The notes below the pieces were generated by a model. It saw only the letters and a list, made by a program, of their open reading frames with translations, did not search any database and had not been told where the DNA came from. From contig NZ_JAGGNA010000001.1 in assembly GCF_017875765.1 (NCBI RefSeq), positions 1 through 64,000 of the forward strand: a stretch of 64,000 nt of DNA. Direction: 5' to 3'. Made by a program: the position numbers and the translations under genes. The DNA comes from Flavobacterium sp. CG_23.5 (GTDB taxonomy: Bacteria > Bacteroidota > Bacteroidia > Flavobacteriales > Flavobacteriaceae). Every line of letters starts with the position of its first letter. Position 1 is the first letter of the stretch. Positions 1 through 8,700 of the stretch are shown piece after piece.

Positions 1-380
1 TTTTAGATTATGTGCCTCGCTGCGCTCGGCACCCTACTATTTTTAAAAGAAAAAGAAAAAAAAGAAAGTCTTCATAGAAGTGGAGGATTCAAAAGGAGTC
101 AAGTTTTTTTGAAAAAATACTACCCGATTATCTACAGAAAATAGGAGGAGCGGCAGTCATGTGTAGCCAAAAAAATACCTGAAATGAATTCAGGTTGAAG
201 GGTGGAGATTTTTTTCAAAAACCCGGAGGGCTTGAACTTTACTTTTTGAAACCGGAACTTACCTTTACTTTCTTTTTTTTATTTTTTTTCTTGTATCACA
301 AAACATTCTCGTTACTGTTCTTCTTTTGGGGTCGTTCTTGTGAAATCGGCAATTAAACACCCCCAAGCACCGCAAGGAGC

Positions 381-426
381 AATAAAAAGTGGTCTCGTCT
401 TTTGGGACGAGAAGGAACTTTTTATT
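381..426. other. Conserved hairpin in repeat copy A
   Basis: The outer arms AATAAAAAGT (381-390) and ACTTTTTATT (417-426) pair perfectly. The inner arms TCTCGTC (393-399) and GACGAGA (406-412) also pair. In the other copy (51268-51312) the inner arms read TGTCCC and GGGACA: the sequence differs but pairing is kept. That is the pattern expected when structure, not sequence, is selected. Confidence 0.7.
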
Positions 427-855
427 GCGGATGAGGAGCGCAGTGGCGGGGTTGCGGCAATCGAATAGCCACCCTGGACGCGGGAGTTGAGCGTCCTTCG
501 ACTTCGCTCAGGATGACAAAAGTTGAGGACTAAATACTAACATATTAGTGCTACATAAATGGAGCGAAACGTAGCGGATAGGAGCGTGAAACGGCGGGAA
601 AAAAATAAAACAGTCCCGACTTTTTTTGGAGGGAAACCTTGATTTAGGGCACAGTGAGGTTTTTCACCGAACGGAGCCAACCCCGATGGCTGTGCGAAGG
701 AGCAACCGCTGAAAAAATAAGGGGCGACAGACATAATACTGCTGACTGCAGAGCAGCGTAGTTTACGAAGCGGAACGGAATGAAGCTGTATTGTGGCTGT
801 AATAGCCCCGACGAACGCAGGAAGTGACCGTGTGGAGATGAGGAACGGAACGGCG

Positions 856-909
856 CAAAAAAAATAGCTGTCCCGCCTTTTCTTTTAGCGGGACTGCTAT
901 TTTTTTTTG
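856..909. terminator. Terminator-like hairpin in repeat copy A
   Basis: A long symmetrical stem: AAAAAATAGC, a mismatch, GTCCCGC, an 11-nt loop, GCGGGAC, a mismatch, then GCTATTTTTT. The flanking A and T runs would let it end transcription in either direction. Copy B (51705-51759) changes one C-G pair to a T-G pair, so pairing is retained. Confidence 0.6.
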
Positions 910-1148
910 TGCTGTGTAGTGTCTGTGGAATGGAGGGAAACCAAGCTATTTATGATTAAAAAAGATCCCCTAAATTACACGAAAATTTGTTGTGGAAATA
1001 TTTGGTTGACCGACTGGAACTGCCGAGCGAAACAAAGGGAACGACCGTAGGGAGACCGCTTGATTGCTTTAAATAGAATGATAGACATCAAGGTCTAATA
1101 AAGGCTGTAAAGAAGTTCAACATTTTTGTTTATCCTAAATTAAAAGTT

Positions 1149-1463
1149 GTGAAAAACTATTTATTTTACGTAGGTATTGACATTTAAAAATCAAAATTAG
1201 ATGTAGTTATTTTAAAAAATAAATCAGCCAATGTAACTAATCATTTCATTGTAGAAAACAACTTAAAAGGTATTTAAGAAATTTTAAAATACTTAATAAA
1301 ACAGAAAATAGATTTGACTAATGTTTTGTTTTGTTGCGAAAAAACAGGTATTTATACATTTCCTTTGAGTAGCCATTTGTCTGAAATCAATCTTAATTTC
1401 TGGGTAGTTCAAGCCATAGAAATTAAACAATCTAAAAAGGGATTTGCAGAGGTTAAAAAGTAG
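1149..1463 (+). pseudogene. IS110-family transposase remnant (N-terminal part)
   Basis: The frame reads VKNYLFYVGIDI, stop, KSKLDVVILKN, and later CCEKTGIYTFPLSSHL and VVQAIEIKQSKKG. These match the N-terminal DEDD catalytic region of IS110-type transposases (GIDISK start, ExTGxY, and the P/A-x-x-IK-x-S-x-G stretch). Two in-frame TAA codons interrupt it, one at the conserved SK position and one about 40 codons later. It stops after about 104 codons where a full transposase has 300 or more. Nothing recognisable as the C-terminal transposase domain follows before 1650. It is an inactive fossil, and lies directly after the repeat. Confidence 0.7.
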
Positions 1464-1650
1464 CTTTTATCGCTTTTTCCTTCTCGATTAGTGGCTGTAG
1501 AAATGCAAAAATAAAAGGTTTAAAATCTAAAGCTTTTGCGAAATATAATCTGTTAGATTGAGTATGTCTCCATAATTGGTAGTAAAAAAACATTCGTTTT
1601 TATTATTTTTTTCTTTTCTGTTGAAGATTAAGAAAATTTCTTTTAAAATT

Positions 1651-2727
1651 TTAATCATCATAATTCCTGCCCCAAGGTCTTCTTGCCAAATAATTATTAC
1701 AACTATGACATTCCCTACCTATCTGCCAAGTTAGGGAAAATTCATGAACTCCCTGAGTATTCTCTATTTTTGAAGTGCTTACATCATAGGAATAACCAAA
1801 AGTGAAGTTATATATTTTAATGGAACCAATCAGATTTACTGAAGTCAGAAGATGGCTGTCAGCACTTTTCATCATAGGATTTGTTGCAGCAATTACGCCT
1901 ATAATAAATGGATTGAAATGTACTATACTACCAAAATCCAATCGATTGTATTGACCTTGTTTCATGAAATTTGATGTGAGGACTAATTTGGAATTATCCG
2001 GTAAGAACGAAAAACCGGGGCCACTGTCCAGATTGAATGAATAGCCACTTTGAAGAGTGAAATTCATATCTAACGGCAGTTTACCTTGGGAGTCAAATGC
2101 AATATTGGGTGTGTTAAGATGCTTCATTGAAGCTCCGAGCCAAAAATCATCGGTATAAAGCAAAAATCCCGAAGAAATATCAAAGAAATCTATTTTGTTC
2201 TGTAGGCGTAAAAGACTTGGATCTAAACTACCACCGCCAATGCTGCCATTGTTAGTATTGATTTGGTCTTCAAACAAAAGGCTTTTGAAATTAAAATTTT
2301 TAGTTCCATAACCTCCTTCTAATCCTAAAATCATTCTTAAACCGGAATAAAAATTATCAAGGTCAAGATTTAGGGAAAATACACCATTGATTTGAGTGTA
2401 ATTATAATCTGTAAAAACCTCATGCTGGTTTAGCACTGTCAGCCCTATTCCAATATTTTGAAGATTGGAATCGCTTGGACGTGAATCTTCTGATAAGTTT
2501 CCGATTGAGCCGTTGATAAATGCATAATCAGTATCCAGTCTTCTGGCTCCATCAGGCCATTGCGTTCTATGTAGAATTCCTGTGTTTAAAGTATTTACGG
2601 TTCCTGTAAACGCACCGTTCTGCGTTTCAGGAACAAAATAATACTGCGTGAAAACAGGGTCTTGCGCCTTAACTTCTACAATCGATATGGAAGCTAAGAC
2701 TACATATATAATAAATTTTAATTTCAT
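1651..2727 (-). CDS. PorP/SprF family type IX secretion membrane protein
   Basis: A 358-residue protein with a signal peptide (cleavage near VKAQD, about residue 22). QDPVFTQYYFVP and the following NGAFTGTV segment match the start of PorP/SprF proteins, and the alternating hydrophobic strands fit an outer-membrane beta-barrel. Family knowledge: SprF-like proteins help export, and attach to the cell surface, the T9SS type B substrate coded next to them. Here the gene lies 13 bp downstream of a giant adhesin with a type B sorting domain, as in the sprB-sprF pair of Flavobacterium johnsoniae. The C-terminus (CHSCNNYLARRPWGRNYDD) is unusually Cys-rich for a barrel end. It is most likely co-transcribed with the adhesin. 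Confidence 0.85.
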   Translation of the reverse strand: MKLKFIIYVVLASISIVEVKAQDPVFTQYYFVPETQNGAFTGTVNTLNTGILHRTQWPDGARRLDTDYAFINGSIGNLSEDSRPSDSNLQNIGIGLTVLNQHEVFTDYNYTQINGVFSLNLDLDNFYSGLRMILGLEGGYGTKNFNFKSLLFEDQINTNNGSIGGGSLDPSLLRLQNKIDFFDISSGFLLYTDDFWLGASMKHLNTPNIAFDSQGKLPLDMNFTLQSGYSFNLDSGPGFSFLPDNSKLVLTSNFMKQGQYNRLDFGSIVHFNPFIIGVIAATNPMMKSADSHLLTSVNLIGSIKIYNFTFGYSYDVSTSKIENTQGVHEFSLTWQIGRECHSCNNYLARRPWGRNYDD

Positions 2728-2740
2728 TCTCTTAGGGTGC

Positions 2741-5700
2741 TTATTTTATTAATACAAAAGGGCGATTTTCATTGACAATAGTTCCATAAAAGGTTTCTGC
2801 GCTCACTTTACAATAATAATTACCGTTTTCCGCAATCTGTCCTTTTATTTTACCATCCCATCCCCTTAAAGTGTCTCCGGTTTCTGAATAGATTAGTGAA
2901 CCCCAAGTATCATAAATATCCAATCGAACATTTTTTAATGCCTTAGTCACGGGTCTGAATGTATCATTCATATTATCATTGTTGGGTGTGAAGGCAGTGG
3001 GAACGACAAATAAATATCCTTTCTCAACATTAAAAGTAATTTTTTGCACATAGACACATCCAAAAGGATACGTAACAGTTTGTGTCACCACGTACTCTTT
3101 TGGATTTAGGAATGTATGCACCGGGTTGAGCTCGGTTGAAAAGCTACCATCGCCAAAATCCCAAACCATACTTATAAAATCACCAGTAGCGGTATTGGTA
3201 AACTGTATTGGATCGATTATAGAATAAGTGCCATATGTTACAAAAGAATAGGAAGTTGCATTAAATGAAGGTGTTCCAAGGGACTGCAGTTTAACATTGA
3301 ACGAGTAATTTGCTTTACAACCTAAAGCATCCGTTACGTATAATATTGCTGTTCCGTTTTGGCTGGTATTCATCATTTCATTATTCGAACCGCTTACCGT
3401 TCCGCTGGACCAGGCTAATTGGTAGGGTGGAACCCCACCCGAAACTTGTGCTACAAATGTTTGTTTTACGAACTTCGTTTCACAGTCAAATTCTGTTTTG
3501 GTAGCTACTCCAATTACTATAGGCGGCGGTCTGTTGATACTGTATTGTGCCTGTTTTGAACAGCCCCTACTATCAATTACGGTAACCAAATAATTTCCAG
3601 CAGGAATATTCACTAAATCTTCTGTTGTAGATCCGTTTGACCAAGCATAAGTGAAAGGTGGTGTACCTCCAGCAACGAGAAGATTTATTGCGCCACTATT
3701 GGCTTTGTCACAATCAAAGGCATTGTCTACATTGGCAGATAGAATTAAAGGTTGAGGTTCTAATATAATAAAACTCTTTTTAATGGTACAAGGCTTACTG
3801 TCAACAATAGTTACCGTGTAAGAGCCTGGTCCTAAATTATTCCTGACATTTCCAGCTACTGGACTGTCATCCCAAACTAATTTCACAGGAGCAATCCCTC
3901 CAATAATATTTAGATTGATACTACCATCATGGGCACCAAAACAAGAAATGTTTTTAACTACCGGATTGATTGTAAAAATGGGTGCTTCAGGGATATTTAC
4001 ATTCAGTGTTTTTACACAATTGTTAGAATCTGTAACGGTAATTAGATAATCCCCAGCCGATAGATTGTTTTGAAACGTGCCGCCTCCAAGATTACTCCAT
4101 GCAATAGTATAAGGAGTAACACCCCCATTTATAGCAAGAGTTATAGAAGCATCATTAGAACCATAACAGATTATTGGTGTGGTTGTGGCCGACAAAATAA
4201 TGGCAGTTGGTTGGGTAAGTGTAACACTTAATGCTTTAGAACATCCCGAATTATCGGTAACCAGTACATTATAAGTTCCAGCAGTAATGGCAGTGAGATT
4301 TTTATTGGAACTTGTAAATCCGTTAGGCCCAGTCCAAGAAAAGCTATATCCAGAAAGTGTGGGTGTTCCTCCAACAACAAAAATTTCTATAGCTCCAGTA
4401 GCTTCTCCAAAGCATAATATATTAGTTTGGCTTAATAGGCTTACCTCTAATATTGGTGGTTCGGTAATGGTAAATGTCGCTGTTTTTGGACCGCAATTGT
4501 TAGCGTCAGAAACTGTAACCATGTAAATTCCTGGACTTAAATTGGATAAGTCTTCGGCAGCAGAATAAGGAATTCCATCTTTCGACCAAGTATAATTGTA
4601 CTTTAATGTACCTCCACTGATTGTGATTTTAATTTCACCATTAGCATCATTAAAGCAAGTAATGTCTTTCTCTAAATCAGTAGTTATACTAATATCGTCG
4701 GGTTGCGTAATATTTACTGTTTCAACCTTGGTACAATTATTAGCATCGGTAACGGTCAAATGATACGTTCCTGCAATTAACCCTATTGCATTTAAAGAAG
4801 TTTGTACCGGAATGGTATCCCAGGAGTATGTTAATATTCCCGTTCCACCACTTGCTAAAACGGAAACTGAGCCTGTATTATTTCCAAAACATTTCACATT
4901 GGTTTGTGATGCTATTGAAATTACAATACCATTTGGCTCTGTGATAGTGGCTTGAGTGCTTGTAGTACAACCATTAGCATCTGTAATGATGGCTGTATAA
5001 GTACCAACTGCCAGATTTGTTGCTGTAGCTGATGTTTGAACTGGTGTTGTATTCCAAGAATAGCCATAAGGTGCTGTACCTCCGTTAACAGTCACAGTTG
5101 CTGAACCGCTGCTATTTCCTGAACAGTAAACATCTGTTTGAGCGGATATAGTTGCTGACATTCCTGCTGGTTCTGTTATTGTTACGGGGCTTGAATCTAC
5201 ACATCCATTAGCATCTGTAACCGTTACATTATAAGTTCCTGCTGTTAATCCTGTAGCTGTTACCGAGGTTTGAATTGGGTTGGTATTCCAAGAGTAGGTA
5301 TAAGGTGAAGTCCCTCCAGTAACTGAAACGGTAGCATTTCCATTATTTCCTCCAAAACAACTCACGTTAGTTGAATTCGAAATCATAGCGGTCAATCCTG
5401 CTGAAGGCTGAGTAATAAGTGCGGTCTGCACATTTGAACAACCATTAGCATCTGTTATGGTTACTTTATAAGTTCCTGCTACTAATCCTGTTGCTGTTAC
5501 CGTAGTTTGAATTGAAACCGTGTCCCATGAATAGGTTAAAACTCCTGTGCCTCCAGTGGCGGATACCGTTGCTGAACCCGTATTATTGCCAAAACATAGC
5601 ACATTGGTTAGAGAAGTGATTGATGCAACAATACCGTTTGGTTCCGTAATTACAGCCTGTTTTTGTATCGAACAATTATTGGCATCTGTTATGGTAACAG

Positions 5701-8700
5701 TATAAGTACCTGCTATTAAACCTGAGGCTGTCTCCGTCGTTTGAATTGGATTTGTATTCCAAGAATAAGTTAGAGTTCCGATTCCTCCACTGGCAGATAC
5801 CGTTGCCGAACCCGTTGCACTTCCAGCACAACTGATAATCGTAGGATATGATATGGTAGCTGAAATACCGCTGGGTTGTGTGATTTCTATTCCTAGAATT
5901 GTCTTACTACTTCCATTTGCATCGGTAACTTTAATGTCATAAATGCCTGCTGCCAAACTCGTAAAAGTATAATTTGTAGACGTTGCGTTAATAATGCTAC
6001 TGATTGTTCCACCTCCTTGCAAAGTCAATAAATAATCATAAGGTCCAACAGATTGCTGTGTAATATCAACTTTAATGGCTCCAGTCAAATAACCAAAACA
6101 CAATACATCTATTTGTGCTGCATTATCTTCTTGAATAAGCAAAGGTAATGGTGCCGTTAAGGTAAAATTTAAAATAACAGGATTACACAACGCATCGTTT
6201 ATGGTTAGCGTGTAATCGCCAGCTGGAACATTTGAAATGTCTTGGCTTAAAGCCGAAAAACCGGGTGGTCCTGACCATAAATAGGTATAAGTACCTGAAC
6301 CTCCTGTAACGGTGACATTTATTGCGCCATCATTTGCGCCAACACTGCTCACATTAAAACCATTATAATTAGACAGAATACTGGATGTAATAATAGCAGG
6401 GTTTACCGTTATTTTATAATCTAATGTCGGGCCCGAGCAAGAAACCCCATTGTTTTCGAAAGTTGCTGTCGCAGTATAAATTACTGTTAGTGGCGTTGTG
6501 GTTAAATTTAACAAAGTCTGTGTTGGAATTGTACCCGTTCCCGAACCAGTTCCTCCAGAAATTCCCGCAGGAATCGTTGCTGTCCAATTGAAGGTAACAT
6601 TTCCTGTAGTTAGAGTGGATAGAGTTATGGGTAAACTAGCACTTCCAGAACATATTGTTTGGTTGGCTGCCGAAAATTGAACTTTTGGAGAAGGATTGAC
6701 AGTAATCACCGTTGTAAATGTTGGTCCGGTACAAGTTCCAGATTTTGGAATGACGGTGTATGTTGCAGTTTGAACATCATTTGTTGGATTATTTAATGTG
6801 CCTTTAATGGTTGTTTGATTTGCCAATGCTACACCTCCTGTAATTCCGCCCGTAACCACAGGCGCCGACCATGAATAGGTGGTTCCAACCGGGACACTAT
6901 TTCCGCTGCCATCTAAAGGAACTACTGAAAAAGTAGAATTGGAACAGATGGTTTGAGCTTGTGTAGTCGTGATGGAAGACACTGGATTTACTGTAATGGT
7001 ATAAGGATAAGTTATCCCTTGACAGCTTACACCACTATTTGATTCTGCGGTAGCCAAATAAGTCACTACAATTGGAACATTAGTGGAATTGATTAATGTC
7101 TGAACCGGAATTGTGTTCGTTCCACTTGTCAACACCCCAAGTATTCCAGAGGGTTGCAACGCAGTCCAACTAAAACTTGTACCCGATGTACTGGTTAAAT
7201 TGACAATGGTAGAGGAAGATCCAGAGCACACCACTTGATTTGAAGATGTAAATGAAACTGTCGGAGATGGATTTATAGTGATGGTAAATGTTTTGGAAGC
7301 TCCTGGACAACCATTTAAAGTTGGAGTAACGGTAATAGTAGCAATAATAGGTGTAGTTCCGTTATTAATAGCATTAAACGCTGGAATATCTCCCACGCCA
7401 TTAGCTCCTAATCCAATATTTGAATTACTATTGTTCCAATTGTAACTCGTATTTGGAATTGCTCCCGAAAATACAATAGCGGTGGTTGATTGGACATTAC
7501 AAACCGTTTGATTTGATGCTAAATCAACTGTAGGTGTTGGGTTAACAGTGATGGTAAAAGTGGTTGGAGTTCCAAAACAGCCATTTGCTTTTGGCGTAAC
7601 GGTTATAGTCGCAATTACTGGTATTAATCCAGTATTTATTGTTGTAAAACTTGGAATATTGCCGTTTCCAGAAGCGGCTAAACCAATTGACGGTGTATCA
7701 TTCGTCCAGTCAAAAGTAGTTCCATTTACACTTCCAGTAAAAAGGATAGTGCCGCTGGCGATGCCATTACATTTTACCAGGTTGGTTATCGAATTAATGT
7801 TCGGTCGCGGATTTACTGTTATTTTAAATGTTTTGGATAAACCCGTACAACTGTTAGCTGAAGGTGTTACGGTAACTGTTGCAATTATTGGAGTTAAACC
7901 TGTATTTATTGCTGTAAATGTTGGAACGGAATTGCTGCCAGAAGCTGCTATTCCAATGTTTGTAAGATTGGATGACCAATTATAGGTTGTGCCTGAAACA
8001 TTTCCTGAAAAATTAATTAGTTGGCCCGTATCTCCAGCACAAAGTACAATGTCTGTGTTCGCATTTACATCGGGTTTTGGATTTACAGAAACCACAACAT
8101 CAAACGGTAAACCTGCACAACCATTTAATGATGGAATGACGGTATAAGTTGCTGTTTGAACAACAGTAGTTGTATTGTTTAATGTTCCACTTATATTAGT
8201 TTGATTTGTTCCAGAAATCCCACCAGAAATCCCACCCGTTACAATTGGAGTACTCCAAGAATAAGTGGTTCCTGTGGGAATATTATTTCCAGCACCGTTC
8301 GTTGGGATAATAGAGAATGACAAACCACTACAACTATTCGCAGCCATATTCGCAGCAATAATTGGTTTTGGTTTTACGGTTATGGTATAAAGAAATGTAG
8401 CTCCAGCGCAAGTTGCTCCACTTGATAGTGTTGACGAGGCATTATACGTTACAACGATATTGGCATTTGTATTATTGACTAAAGGTTGTGCAGGGATTGT
8501 ATTAGTTCCGCTTGTTGCGACTCCTGACATTCCTGATGGTTGGATTGCAGTCCAATTTAAAGTAGCTCCAGCAACAGTGCTTAATGTTACTAAAGCCGAA
8601 GTATCACCTGAACAAATGGTCTGATTTTGTATTGAAAAGGTGACTACTGGAGACGGGTTTACAGTAATGGTAAAGTCTTGCCATGTTCCTGTACATCCAT

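Larger units (their letters stand above)
1..1068. repeat. ~1 kb non-coding repeat, copy A (may start before the window)
   Basis: This stretch matches 50896-51917 along its whole length in the same orientation, with scattered substitutions and a few replaced segments. No reading frame is kept between the copies: the one short frame they share runs out of phase at a T-run of different length. The DNA is purine-rich on the + strand and holds strong hairpins at 381-426 and 856-909. The segment around 475-580 is replaced by unrelated sequence in the other copy and here includes a dispersed repeat (about 499-522, TTCGACTTCGCTCAGGATGA). It is followed by a dead IS110-type transposase, which the other copy lacks. 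It could be a large structured RNA, a recombination substrate or the end of an element. I do not recognise it as a named family. Confidence 0.85.

Noticed and set aside
537..734. Short minus-strand frame in repeat copy A (and 51374-51583 in copy B) with a near-identical start, MSVAPYFFSGCSFAQPSGLA
   Set aside because: The two frames split after FPPKK because a T run differs in length, and the ends are unrelated. The shared part follows from the DNA repeat. Not a conserved protein.
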